A stretch of 64,000 nucleotides of DNA from positions 248,001-312,000 of the forward strand of contig JARBJD010000035.1 of the NCBI GenBank assembly GCA_033064195.1, read 5' to 3'. Source of the DNA: Blattamonas nauphoetae. Lineage: Eukaryota > Preaxostyla > Oxymonadida. This document shows positions 36,150 to 47,286 of this stretch, piece by piece. Position numbers and translations under genes: made by a program. The notes below the pieces were generated by a model that was given only the letters and a program-made list of their open reading frames with translations, made no database searches and was not told the DNA's origin. Within the stretch, counting starts at the first letter, position 1. The number at the start of each line of letters is the position of its first letter.

Positions 36150-37685
36150 ACATTCAGCCACGGAAAAAAGTTTACGGGCACCCTGTCCTGCAATTACATA
36201 CAGTAGACCCAACTGGAGTTTGTATGGGTAACTCGAGACGAAAAGAAGAATCGAATATCACACAGTAAAATGAGAATAAGAAAAGTTATCTCGAGTTAGG
36301 TTGTGATAATTGAGTTGGAAACAGGAACAATCGAATTGACCAACAAAACTCCGGTTTGCTCCACAACTTTTTTCTTTTCATAGTAAATCGTGGCAATTTC
36401 TGAATGAATTTGAATTTTTCGTCATCAATCTCGTCCATTTCATCGAGAGAAGCTGGAAAACAAATCAGTTATTCTTCGAATGGTCAGAACACACGAGAAT
36501 TGACCCTCTCATTTTTCGAGTTCGTTTAGATCAACCCACCGCTTGAGATCAAGAGGACAGTCTCGCCGTAATATGGTTCAAAATGAGATTTTTACTTACT
36601 TCTTGATCATTCTTGAACACTTGAATCGTCGTTTTCGTACTAAAATAACCTGAAATGTGAGGATTGGGGTAGGATACTATCCAAAAAATTAAATTGTGGA
36701 GTATACCAAAGTTTGGTGTAGGAAACTCGGTTTTTCTGCACACAATTCGATTGCCGTCAGTTATCTCGAGTTAGGTGCATTCAATTGAATTTTCATGTTT
36801 TTTCTCAGGATTATCATTTAAACTTCATTTGGGTCTAGTAGATTTTTTCCAATTTTTTCTGTAAACACTTCACATTCATGAAAGATAACCTTTTTTGAAA
36901 TATCAAACAAAAAAGTGTGAGTGAAGTGGAAATCAAGATGTTCGAGTGATGTGTCTCCCAAGTCAAATCTGATCACGGCCGTCGTAATCAGTCTCCTCTT
37001 CCAAGGAGAGGAGACGTGATGAGTAGAGTATTGTCCTCCACTGAGAGCTGTCTGCTTCCATTCTTTGCGGAGATACAGGATGATCTGTGACGAAAATGTG
37101 AGTTTTCTATCTTCTTCATCCATCCTCAGTCGCCTTCCTAGAGGTACTCTACACTCTCTCTTACGTTCTTATAGAATATTCTCACTTTCTTTCAATTGCT
37201 ATGACGTGTTGTAGAGAAAATGAGATTCACACATTTTCGTCGACATTCGTTCACACCACATTTGTCAGCTCTTGATCGAATGAGGACAGAATACGCATTC
37301 CAACGACAAGTTAACGAGGTTGGAAGAGTCGCATGGTTATCCGAAGAGGGATGAAGATGGTAGAAAATCCACATTTTCGTCACAGATCATCCTGTATCTC
37401 CGCAAAGAATGGAAGCAGACAGCTCTCAGTGGAGGACAATACTCTACTCATCACGTCTCCTCTCCTTGGAAGAGGAGACTGATTACGACGGCCGTGATCA
37501 GATTTGACTTGGGAGACACATCACTCGAACATCTTGATTTCCACTTCACTCACACTTTTTTGTTTGATATTTCAAAAAAGGTTATCTTTCATGAATGTGA
37601 AGTGTTTACAGAAAAAAATGGAAAAAATCTACTGTATGTAATTGCAGGACAGGGTGCCCGTAAACTTTTGTCCATGGATGATTTC
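36150..37685. mobile_element. Foldback element with large inverted arms
   Basis: The termini are inverted copies of about 40 bp: 36168-36207 reads AAGTTTACGGGCACCCTGTC onward and 37631-37668 is its complement. Internally two arms of about 280 bp (36832-37122 and 37363-37640) are near-perfect inverted copies, so both strands translate the same peptide (KEWKQTALSGGQYSTHHVS). The left arm is separated from the left end by about 620 bp of extra sequence with TAACTCGAG repeats, probably a nested insertion. The arms do not resemble a transposase I recognise. The CAAAAGTTTA near the ends recalls Tc1/mariner-type termini, but the family is unassigned. Confidence 0.75.
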
Positions 37686-38821
37686 CGATGATGCAAATTG
37701 TGACATATCAAACAGATGTTTGTGTTTTAAATGTCAGAATCAACATATGCTTATTTTGGTGTGATGAAAATGCGTTTGATCCAAATTGGTTGATGATTCT
37801 TTGATCTTCGAAAATACACCGCAGCCCGGTCCGGCTTGCTGACAGAGTCTGGGTTGGTGACTCACTCGGCAGTTTGTCAAAACACCGGTCTTTTTTTGAC
37901 TATGGGATTTAAAATTTAGTTGTCCCCATTTCAATATTTTTGATCAGCAAAAAGCATGAAAGTGAGAAAAATTGGATGAAAGTCTATATATTGTCAGGTT
38001 GGAAACAAGAGTTTTGGATCAACCCACCTTATTTTTGAACTATGGAACCCCTCAGAAAAGTGAAGCGACAAGTCTCGTCTACAGACGTGATGCGTATGTT
38101 GGAAGAAGATACCCAAGAGAATCCATCTGTAAATCCCAAGTTTTTTGCTCTATTCGAGAGGGAGGGCATTTCAAGAGCTTTTCTCATCACTTAAAAGTTT
38201 ATAAGATCATCAACATACAAAAGGGCAAAAACGGCGAAGCGGATTAATCGAACTGTGGGGAAGCCAACACGACCTCCAAATTAAGCCCCCCTCAAAAGCG
38301 ATTTCACAGTGAAAACACCATTGAAAATGAGAAAAGATAAAAATGTCAAAGGACTGATATTTTGAAAAATTGGAGAGAATAAAGTCTTAATAATCGAGAA
38401 AAGGGAACTCAGAACCGAGGATCTTGACGTCTCAAATTCATTACCGAGGCCTCTTTTACCAAAAGTGGTTCTCTATCTTTATATCAATAGTGAAGTGGAA
38501 TCGATTGAACTGGATGACTACCTCCGAGATTGGCCTGCATGCGAAACTCTCAACTCAAGAAAAAACTGGCTCCACAATTCATTTTGAACGTCTTTTCTGC
38601 GAATCAATCCTTCCCACTTTGCTGGCGCAAAGGAAAGCCATGAAACTCGATTCGGTCCACATTCGTTTTACAAATGGACATGCTGAAAGCCCAGCTCTCG
38701 GAATGAGTGGCATCTCTTTGTCGTGACGATCTCGTGGAGATACTGTGTCCTCCTTTGCACACCACTAGTATTCTTCAACCACTCGACAAGTTTGTAAATG
38801 GTATTCTCAAATAGCATTTAG
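37686..38821 (+). other. Intergenic stretch with small orphan frames
   Basis: No convincing gene. A 50-codon frame at 38041-38193 (MEPLRKVKRQVSSTDVMRML) and a 100-codon frame at 38424-38726 (ending SVHIRFTNGHAESPALG) lack recognisable domains and sit between two mobile elements, so they are probably element debris. Confidence 0.5.
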
Positions 38822-39358
38822 AGTTGTGTCATCAATATGTCCTATGTCACCAATCGGGCCCTTTTTCTGGAAAACTCTATATTGGTCAAACTATGAAAAA
38901 AGATAGTTTTTCGAATTATCCTCCCGTGCGATCTCAACAATCAATGTATCACTTTGTATGACATTTTCCCTAGAAACGTGTTTTGTGGAGAACCAAACAT
39001 TTTACAAAAAATGTGGAGACTAAATTCTGGACATTTGGGAAAATCGAAAAAAAACCCATATTTTTCTCGACAAATTATCCTAAGAAAAGAACAGTTAACT
39101 TTTTGAACTTCTTTTGTCGAAATCTATCCGACCACAATGCCTTTTGTTTGATTGAAAACGGGTAGCTGGTTGTGGAGAAATGAGGTCAAAAATGTTGAAA
39201 AAATGTGTGCATTCAAAAATTTCAACGTATTTTGAGATTTTCTCGGGACCACGAGGGAGTATAATTCTAAACTTTCATTTTTTCTTTGTTTGATCATACT
39301 GATCCCTCACAGAAAAAAAACCGGATTGGTGACACCGGACGGTTTGGTGACACCAAAT
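38822..39358. repeat. MITE family copy 1 (inverted-repeat module)
   Basis: A 537-bp module whose two ends are imperfect inverted repeats: the left end runs GTCACCAATCGGGCCCTTTT, TTGGTCAAACTATG, CTCCCGTGCGATCTC; the right end runs the complement as TTCTCGGGACCACGAGGGAG, TTTGATCATAC, CAGAAAAAAAACCGG, ATTGGTGACACC. It is non-coding. Related modules occur at 44395-44935, 46926-47286 and 47230-47970, copy 3 in the opposite orientation. Confidence 0.7.
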
Positions 39359-39490
39359 ATTAGCGACCATATCGGAGTTCAAAGTCGTTCGGATTCTGTC
39401 TTTGAGCCCTGGATGAGTTTCCTCGGTTGCTGTTTTTTATGCGCGTGATTGTTGTCTTGAGTTTATTTCTTTCAACACTTTCTATCTGTC

Positions 39491-40120
39491 TCATGTCTCT
39501 TTTGTACGTGTGCAGATTTTCTTATTCTGTCTCATCCAAACTGTCAGACTCGGTTTCGTAGTCGACATTGACGACGTTGCAAGAGATTTCATCCAAATCA
39601 ATGGGAGAGGAGTCGTTGACGACGATGGGTGAGTCGATGTCTTCGGTGCTTTTTGAGATGGCCTTGTCCAATCGTTTCGTTTTCCGAATAACGAGTTCCG
39701 TTCTATGTTCTGAATTAGGAGAGAAGCCGCCGCACCAATGGGTCGATAGATGCATCTGCACCTGTCGGTTGAATTCTGCCTTTTTGATTTTTGTCGAAAG
39801 CAAGGAGAGATTCTATTGTTTGGATTAGCCTGACATTTCTGGAAGGTAGTACCCACTTTCAGGAGGGGTGCATCCCTTCCACGGGTGAGGTTGTTGTTCT
39901 GCCTAGATGTGGAAACTGGTCGATAAATCAAGTAAAAACAGTATTCCGCCTGGGGAAACCACTGCCGATTGAGATAGCTGATGATGTCGGCCCAATGTTC
40001 GCTTTCATCAAGGAGACTTTTTCGAAAAATGTTGCCTTGCCTCATCGAAATGCTCTGATGAAACTGTGGAGAGTTGTCCATTCCATTGCTCGTCGAAAGA
40101 ATGGAACATATCGTCTTTAA
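39491..40120 (-). other. Element-derived frames of unknown nature
   Basis: Minus-strand frames read MDNSPQFHQSISMRQGNIFR and, in another frame, NRQVQMHLSTHWCGGF followed by an acidic Ser/Asp-rich tail (DSPIVVNDSSPIDLDEI). The two switch at about 39830 with possible splice borders. The region lies inside the transposon island, downstream of the transposase at 40269-42020. It may be an accessory or C-terminal part of one of the elements; no domain recognised. Confidence 0.35.
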
Positions 40121-40268
40121 TTTTCCATATGGGTGATTCTCCTACCGATGTCACAACCGCCTGGAAAGGATTCTCTCAGTTTGTCTTAAATATGTAAAAC
40201 TGGTTTTACGAAAATAAGTGAAAGACAGTCAAGTGAGGCAGACTTGTCACCCTGTTCTCTGTCAGGAT

Positions 40269-42020
40269 TTATCCCCCCTTCTTCTTGAGTCCCTTCTCAG
40301 CTTGACGTTGAGAAGGCTGTCTCATAGGAATGGAACAATTGGGCAGAATTCGTTCGGCAAAGTCATTGTCTTCAGCAAATCTTATTCGTCTCGCGATTTG
40401 GTGAGGAATCTGTTGTCTTTTTCCCTGTCGTGAATTTTCGCCATGAGAGATTGTATTGTCGTCATCACGAAGTTGTGTTGAACCATGTTGCAACATTTTT
40501 TCGCGCTGATTGATCCTGTTCGCTGTACCCGCCTTGATTGTGATTTCATCGACAGGGATTTGTTCTGGGTATGATTTCAAGGCTCTCGGAACAGATTTAG
40601 CTGGTGAAACGAGTGTTAATTTGCACAATTGGCTGAATGGAAAACTAAGGAAAGGAGATACTAAACATTTATCGTTGAATGTGCGAAAATGGAGAAAGTT
40701 TTTGATCCCGACGATTGTGAAGTTGGAAAATACTTCAGTGTCTCTCAAAATGACCTCATGGAAAGAATGCGAGGATGAGAGATGTTGTAGAGTAATTTGA
40801 TTTCTGAAATAGTGGATGAGATCTGAACATGACTTGATTATGCTGTCGATGTGATTCCAACGCAGACAACTTGATAATCTCCGAAAAGCTCCATCACACT
40901 CATTTTTACCATGTCCTTCATTGAAGAAGGACACAGAAACCGAGCATAACGGAAGATACGCTCATATTCCATGCAGCGCAAAAGAGATGAATGTCCCGCA
41001 TCTAAAATGTGGGCCAGTGTCAGACCACAACAGAAGTTTTCTCAGCTGCCTGAATTCCTGGAATAATAACAGGTCTCGAAAGCAATGAATTACGAATGGG
41101 CCGTCATGGTTGAGGAATTTTGATAAGAAGTGAAAATATCGATAAGTTGTAGCTCCTGATTGTTGTTTCGTGATCAGAGTAAAACCCAAGTGAGTAATTT
41201 GCTGTTTTCTGTAAAAATCCTTCAAATTTTGTTGCTCAGTTAAACAGAGTCTCCAATTTTCCTTGAAGTCATAAACCAAAACTGCATCTTCGTTGCCTAG
41301 GGAATCAATCTGTTGATGATATGCTTCTCTGGTAATTAGAGCGTGTTGTTTGTGATTTGATAAGGTGACGACTTCGTCCAATAGTTTCTTGTCCGGGTCT
41401 TTCCCTTGTCCGCGGATTGCTTTTATCTGTTTGTTCGCTTCATCCAATCTTGCACATTGATTGCAGCAATCTGTGCGATGTTTTTGTCGACTCATATTCT
41501 GACAGAATTTGTAAAAGGATGACTGCGACAGACTTGTCGCTGGATGTTCCTCTCTGAATTTCCGGAGGAGGTTGCGCTTCGAATCGTTTAAGACTCTTGC
41601 TGTCCACATCCATCGAAACTGGTTTTTTTTCTTCATCTTTGTTTCAGTCTGTTCAGTCCTCGCCAACTGGAACGTCACCTGCTCCAAATCAAAATCAACT
41701 CGTTGTTTCTTTGTTTGTGTACTACTTGATTCGGTTGAATGCCGATGAAGAAAATCCCAGACAAGCAGTTTAGTTTCCATTGGAATACAGCGTGAGTTCG
41801 GTGTTTGTTGAGGAGGACGATCGGGAGGATAGGTTTGACTGTGCACGTTGCGATACGGTTGTCTAAGTGTGTTGCGATCGATTCCGAATTTATACTTCCT
41901 GAAGTCTTTGTACGAAAATATGTGAAGGAGGGCTGTGAGAAGTAGGATCTTCGAGTGTTTGGTCATGGCCATGCAGCAGAGGCGAAGCTGAGTCAAGAGA
42001 CGCTCAAAGGATGCTTTCAT
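40269..42020 (-). mobile_element. DDE-like transposase of a DNA transposon (superfamily unassigned)
   Basis: Two adjacent minus-strand frames (40962-42020 and 40269-40934) read as one protein. A basic N-terminus and a Cys pair with His (KHRTDCCNQCARLDEANKQI) precede VLVYDFKENWRL, LLWSDTGPHFRCGTFI and, after the frame boundary, FFNEGHGKNECDGAFRRL. The trio DF.ENW, SD.G.HF and HGK..CDG matches a transposase-like family I recall from metazoan and protist genomes (motifs QDFSENY, SDGCASQYK, HGKSLCDG), consistent with a DDE/D triad. One stop and a frame change separate the two frames, so it is probably no longer functional. Confidence 0.6.
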
Positions 42021-42029
42021 GAATGATAA

Positions 42030-43310
42030 CAGATATGAACGGCAAGCTTTTCAAACCTTGATGTTTTTTTCGGATTCTGTCTCGCTCTCCATTCCATCGC
42101 TTTCTTTGGTACAGAATATTCCGAAAACATGTTGATCAGACCCAGTGTGAAAAAGGCATGTAAAGAGTCTGAAGACGATAGAGGAGAAACCAAACGATGA
42201 TCAACATTCCATGAAATATGCCAAACGCGGAGTGTATGGTTAATATGGGGTACTGTGTTTCGTATTTCCACAATTTCAGCTTGAGCCGCATCAGTCACAA
42301 TACCTTTCGAGTTGACGAGTCCATTTATTCGAACTACTAGTTGTCGGAGAATCCATTCATAAGACGCGTTGTGAACCTCTCATTTCATAAAACAAACTAG
42401 GATATCATCTCATCCAAATTGTTGCACAGATTGAAGAATTTCCCGACGAAGTGTTTTCCAACAATTTGGATGAGATGATATCCTAGTTTGTTGGATGAAT
42501 TAGGAGCGTCCATTATTAGGAAGGTTGGGAATTGCGCATCCAATGATACAGATACCTCAGGAAACAATTTAAAGGCCGAAACAGTACCATCATCTTCCAT
42601 TCGGCTGTCGACAATGAACCCATTCTTAGTGATGAAATCATGAATATTTCCAAAAGTGTCTGCCCCGTCCTCGGCTAGTCAATGGGCCGACCGCAAATCG
42701 CATAGATCTTCGATTTGTGCCTCAGTTCCTGATTCATCCTGTAAATGTTGGAGAACCTTCCCAGAAGACACGCCCATCGAGAAAAGGCGGATCGCCTCAT
42801 CCTCATCCTGTTTCGTCATTGTTGATCGTGGTTCGGGAATGAAATCTTTTTTTGTGTGAATATGTTCAATTTAATTCCATCTTAAAGTCCATTTCGCAGT
42901 TTTGTTAGAGGAGCTGCAGTTGAGTGAACATTCACATCCCAGATCACGAGTTTTCGTAATTGGACGTTGACCCGATGTTGTTGAGTGAGGCGCTGGATGA
43001 CAAATACAAACATATTGTGTGTCTCTCAGCTGGTGATAGGTCTGCCGAACAAATTTCAATCCCCTCTGGTGAGCCTTATCCGAAACGAAAGGATCCAGTT
43101 CGTCTATATTGTCAAAATAGTACCATAGGGAGAAATCCTTCATGGACAGCTTCTGCTCAGTACTTGCCGGAGGAGAGAACATGTGACGTTGAATCACACC
43201 GAATTGTGGGAAGATCTCCACAATCATCAGAATAGTCTTCGAAACATCAAAAAAATGTGAGGTGACGAAGAGAATGCAACATATTTGTCTAAAATTTAGG
43301 AAGATCAAAA
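42030..43310 (-). mobile_element. Decayed Mutator-like (MULE) transposase with FAR1-type DNA-binding domain
   Basis: Segments in order on the minus strand: a FAR1/WRKY-like DNA-binding region at 42871-43150 (TRDLGCECSLNC, then KWTLRWN and HIH, the C2-H-x-H pattern), a helix TKQDEDEAIRLFSMGVSSG, the MULE core opening FPTFLIMDAPNSSNKLGYHL (first catalytic Asp) and TDAAQAEIVEIRNTVPHINH followed by RVWHISWN (second Asp and the C/R-x-WH block). Several in-frame stops and frame changes show it is inactive. MULE transposases of this type are cut-and-paste enzymes with 8-10-bp target duplications. Terminal repeats of this particular element were not identified. Confidence 0.72.
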
Positions 43311-43321
43311 ACGAAAAAAAA

Positions 43322-43392
43322 GTAGAAAACAGGAATCGAACCTGGGTCCACAGTCTGAAAGTCCAACGTGCTACCAGCTGAACCATTCATAA
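43322..43392 (-). tRNA. tRNA-like sequence (Glu TTC-like), degenerate; pseudogene or SINE head
   Basis: The minus strand carries a strong box A (TGGTTCAGCTGGTAGCACG, 43367-43385) and a perfect box B (GGTTCGATTCC, 43332-43342) at tRNA spacing. The D and T arms fold, and the anticodon loop reads CTTTCAG (TTC). The anticodon stem and the acceptor stem contain several mismatches, so this is more likely a tRNA-derived repeat than a working tRNA. Confidence 0.45.
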
Positions 43393-43462
43393 TCAATTAA
43401 ACCATCTTCTTCGACCCTTATAACAATATACATTCTTCACCTGTGGCCCAAGATCCTCCCTT

Positions 43463-43780
43463 GTGATTGAGCTTTTCCCCTATTTATTGAGACACCCCCA
43501 ACTGGGAGTGGACGATTCTTCGATTGATGAAGTGGAAGCATTATTTTGGTTGACGATTTCCCTACATCAATGCGTTCTAGTTGTGGAGAAGGATGACGTC
43601 CGTCTCACTGACGTTTTTCAGATTCTAATTCCACTACTGAATAATTTGGACCCGTTTTGGACAATCGCGCATTCGTCAACAGAATGGTACAGCGCTATCC
43701 ATGCAACGATGGAGGGTTTTTTGCGATGTCTTGACGATGATGCTGGTTTCCTTGCCTTGCTTGCGTTCACCACAACTTAG
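43463..43780 (+). CDS. Orphan 105-residue frame, helical
   Basis: Reads MIELFPYLLRHPQLGVDDSS, ALFWLTISLHQCVLVVEKDD, VFQILIPLLNNLDPFWTIAH and FLRCLDDDAGFLALLAF. The Leu-rich amphipathic pattern resembles a fragment of a HEAT/ARM-type helical repeat protein. It lies within the transposon island, between the tRNA-like sequence and MITE copy 2. It could be a captured host fragment; no promoter or splice evidence. Confidence 0.3.
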   Translation: MIELFPYLLRHPQLGVDDSSIDEVEALFWLTISLHQCVLVVEKDDVRLTDVFQILIPLLNNLDPFWTIAHSSTEWYSAIHATMEGFLRCLDDDAGFLALLAFTTT

Positions 43781-44394
43781 CATGGGAGGACATTCTTTCA
43801 GAGGGACTCACTCCAGATAATTCCAGAACCCATCAATTCACACATTTTTCACTGATTTCTTTTCAGAAACACCCACCAATCACACAAACAATCATTGACC
43901 TCACGGACGAGACAGAAGATTGCTAAGAATGGCAAGAGGATCCATTTTACCAAGCCCATGGACCCTTTTGACCAGTGCAGAATGAAGAAACTGCACATTG
44001 ATCTGGAAAGTTGAAGTCGTTCACATGTGAAGAGACATGTTGCGAGAATCACTGTCTATTTCAGACTGCGCTGCGATATCCAAGATGGTGAGCATCTATG
44101 CGGGATGGCTGGAATGACGCCAACGGTTTCCGTAGAATCACTCACTGAACGATGGCTGTTACTTTTTTGGCGTGAAAATGCACGGATCAGTGAATTTAGT
44201 TCTGTTCATTCCTCAAAAATACTCACCCTCATGAACTAGCTCGATTCATCTAACTCTACATCAAACCAGACAAGTCCCTATTCGCTGCTTCTCCTATCCT
44301 TCACCAATGACGATCCATCCACTCGAAGAAGGTCTCTATCACCGCCAGAACCAGAATCGCGTGTATCAACCCCATCCTCAGAATTCGCCCAAGA
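43781..44394 (+). other. Gap with short frames, including a SUMO-interaction-like peptide
   Basis: No complete gene. A short peptide ending IIDLTDETEDC (about 43885-43925) resembles a SUMO-interacting motif, and a Ser/Pro-rich peptide lies at 44240-44400. These may be broken exons of the neighbouring elements. Confidence 0.35.
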
Positions 44395-44935
44395 GTAGTG
44401 GGTACATCACTTTCCCATCTCACCAATTTGGCCCTTTTTCTGGAAAAATCAATAGTGGTCAAGCTAAGAACAAAAATCAAATTAAGAATTCTTCTCCCAC
44501 ACAATCCCGAGAAAACCTCAAAATACCCTCTTTTGCCCGATACAGAAAATCGTTTTGGCAATATCTCAACAACCAGTAAACCGATTAGGATGAATTATTT
44601 CAGAGAAACGTTTTTTGTGGTGCACTAAACATTTTTCAAAAAATGTCTGAAAAAATACTGGGTATTTGGGAAAATGGAAAAAAAACCTATTGTTCTCGAC
44701 AAATTATTCTTAGAAAAAAACATGTCATTTTTTGAGCAGCTTTTGTCGAGATGTTTCCGTACAAAATGCATTTTTTTCGATTCAAAACGGATGGCTGGTT
44801 GTGGAGAAACGAGGGCAAAAAGTTGAGAAAATGGTGTGCATTCTGAATGAAAAATTAATTTTGAGGATTTCTCGGGATTGTGCCGGAGTATAGTTCTCAA
44901 ATTTTAGTTATTGGTTTGACAAAGATTGGGCTTAC
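44395..44935. repeat. MITE family copy 2
   Basis: About 540 bp resembling copy 1: CACCAATTTGGCCCTTTTTC, GGTCAAGCTAAG, CTCCCACACAATCCCGAGAA at the left, and GGATTTCTCGGGATTGTGCC, TTTTAGTTATTGGTTTGAC at the right. The centre shares TTTTTGAGCAGCTTTTGTCG and GGATGGCTGGTTGTGGAGAA with copies 1 and 4. Non-coding. Confidence 0.65.
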
Positions 44936-44959
44936 CAGAAACAATCACCAATTGTTGAC

Positions 44960-46254
44960 ATGGAACGTTTGGTAAGAGATGATGATCAAGAAGAAGCAAA
45001 CCCACAACAATTTCCAGTCACACCACCGGCATCGCAAGAAAAGTTCGATCTTTTGACAAAAATATCTATTGTACGCTCTGCCCTTGAAACCAACCTTTTG
45101 CACGATCCTAACCTTCATCTTCAACCTCCGCAACCTCAAGATGATATATTCCGCCCTCTGGACGGGTTGATCGCTTCAATTCCGCCCCGACCTTCCTGTT
45201 CCCACCATCAAGCTTGAATCGAGAAGGTAAAAGTTGATGAAGTGACGAAAAAGAACATAGATGAGAGAGGGAGACATCATTCGAAGTCACAAGCTGGAGT
45301 GAGTCTGAAGAGACTGTTGAAGAGGAGGTGATGAAAGTGAAAAGGCAAACGTCTGCTGTGAGTGAAGAGATGGATTTAAATTCCCACCGCAGCCACACCC
45401 TTCTCCTTCTTCATCATCTTCCAACTCTGAAGCGGATCCTGTGCCTTCAAACGATCCTTTGCTTCCCACACAACCACAACCACTTCTAGGCATCTTCGAC
45501 GAAATAGAGACTGACATCCTCAACACCTGGCTGGCCTACCAGGAGGAAGAAGGAGAGCAGCCACTTGATAGACCTCAAACTCATCCTCAATCATCTCCCA
45601 GACTGCCATCCAAACAAGGCACAAGAAGCTTCTTTGTTTCACTTCTCCATGTGATGCGGAGCCAGAGCGAGTTCTTGTGCAGAGGTGCTTCTCTCCGATA
45701 TCATTCGAGTGGTGTGCTTGGCCGGTACGGAGACTCTTCTTGTTACGTTTCGGTTGAGGAAGATGAAAGGCTGTCGAAGGTCGAACATGGTCGTCACCAT
45801 GGAAGGCTGTCCCTTTGTCAAGTCTGATGTCGACGTCATCTTCTGGCTCGACCTTCATCTCCGCATAAAATTCGGAGTCACCCTCGTCCAGTTCGATACT
45901 TGGAAAGAATTGACAAACTTGGAGCATCGCATCTGGATGGAAGGAACAGACGCCATGCGATCGGCGTTTCAAAAAAGAGCATACCAGGCGGGCTTTCCAC
46001 TCAAACACTTCGGCTTTCACAGCTTCAGATCCGGCTTCATCTCCTCAGCCCTACTCAACGCTAGAGAAGATCCAGAAAAGAGAGCAAGAGTGTTGGAGGA
46101 ATGCGCCATTGTCGCGAAATGGATCCCAATCTCTTCCACAGAGAGACATCCGGATTTAACCAAAAAAAGGACATTTATTGTGAATATGTCGAAAAAAGAC
46201 TCTCAAAAAGATAAACATGTTTTTCTTTACCAATTTTTTCACGACGAGAAATAA
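44960..46254 (+). mobile_element. Tyrosine-recombinase-bearing element, fossil
   Basis: Plus-strand sequence in several frames; the last, ending 46254, reads AMRSAFQKRAYQAGFPLKHF followed by GFHSFRSGFISSALL, the H-x-x-R box of tyrosine recombinases, and an earlier LVTFRLRKMKGCRRS segment fits the first Arg region. Upstream lie Pro/Gln-rich and acidic peptides (44960-45500). Such recombinases occur in Cryptons and in DIRS-type elements; I cannot tell which. The element looks broken. Confidence 0.5.
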
Positions 46255-46925
46255 AATTGTGTCACAATATTTGTTTCACCAAAAAAAACGTTTCTGCTGC
46301 AAATTTCATCGAAATTTGTCCACAGGTTGTGAAGATTTTCCCAAACCAGTACGTGCACACACCTCCTTTCTTCGGATGATATTTTGAGCTTCCCATGGAT
46401 TGTCTTTGACCTTTCAAACTCTCATTTTTCGACGGATGACTCACACACCGATGATCCCCTGGCGAGGTATTCGTTCTTCCCTCCTCATTCTCGTTTGATT
46501 GATGTAGAATCCATTCAATTCCTGACGTGGAATCCAAGAGATCCCTATTCGCTGCATCCGTATCCCCAAGTATTATTTCCAGAAAAAAGCTCTCATTGTT
46601 GATTTGGACCGAATCGGAGACTCCACAATAATATTGGAGAACAAAAATCTGAATGTGCCTCACATCGCGGTCTCCAGAAAGTCTACACCTTTTTTGAGAC
46701 GTTTTGGGGTCATTTCTCCACGACCAGACATCCGTTTTGGACTGAAGAAAAAACGTTTTTTATCGTATATACATCGATCAAAGCCATTCAAAAAAACAAT
46801 CATTTATTTTCTAAGAACTTTTTTGTCTGGAAACGTAGCTTTTTTCACATCTTCCCGAATACACAAAATCATTACTCAAAATTGTGTCGAAATATTTGTT
46901 TCATAAGAAATCGTTTCTGCAGTAA

Positions 46926-47286
46926 TAGTGGTGTCACCAAACCGTCCGGTGTCACCAATCCGGCTTTTTTCTGTGAGGGACCATTTTGGTCAAACGAAGA
47001 AAAATATCAAATTCTAGAATTATACTCCCACGCGATCCCGAGAAAACCTCAAAATACGATTCACGTTACGAATGAACCATTTTTTTTCAATGTTCGGTTC
47101 ACCGAAAAAAAGGATCTGTGAAAAAATTCATCAAAAAAGGTTCACGGATTGTTGAGATATTGCTAAAACGATTTTTTTTCATCGGGCAAAAGAGGGTATT
47201 TTTATTTTTTTCTTAGATTGACGACTATTGCTTTTTCCAGAAAAAAGGCCGGATTGGTGACATGGGACATATTGATGACACAACTA
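46926..47286. repeat. MITE family copy 3 (inverted relative to copy 1)
   Basis: Left end GGTGTCACCAAACCGTCCGG complements the inner end of copy 1, and right end GGATTGGTGACATGGGACAT, ATTGATGACACAAC complements the outer end of copy 1. Copies 1 and 3 therefore bracket 39359-46925 as an inverted pair. The body is shortened to about 360 bp. No shared target duplication is seen at the outer flanks. Confidence 0.65.

Noticed and set aside
38822-47286. A single 8.5-kb MULE with long terminal inverted repeats
   Set aside because: The modules at both ends are themselves inverted-repeat MITEs that also occur at 44395 and 47230, and no 8-10-bp target duplication is found at the outer ends.
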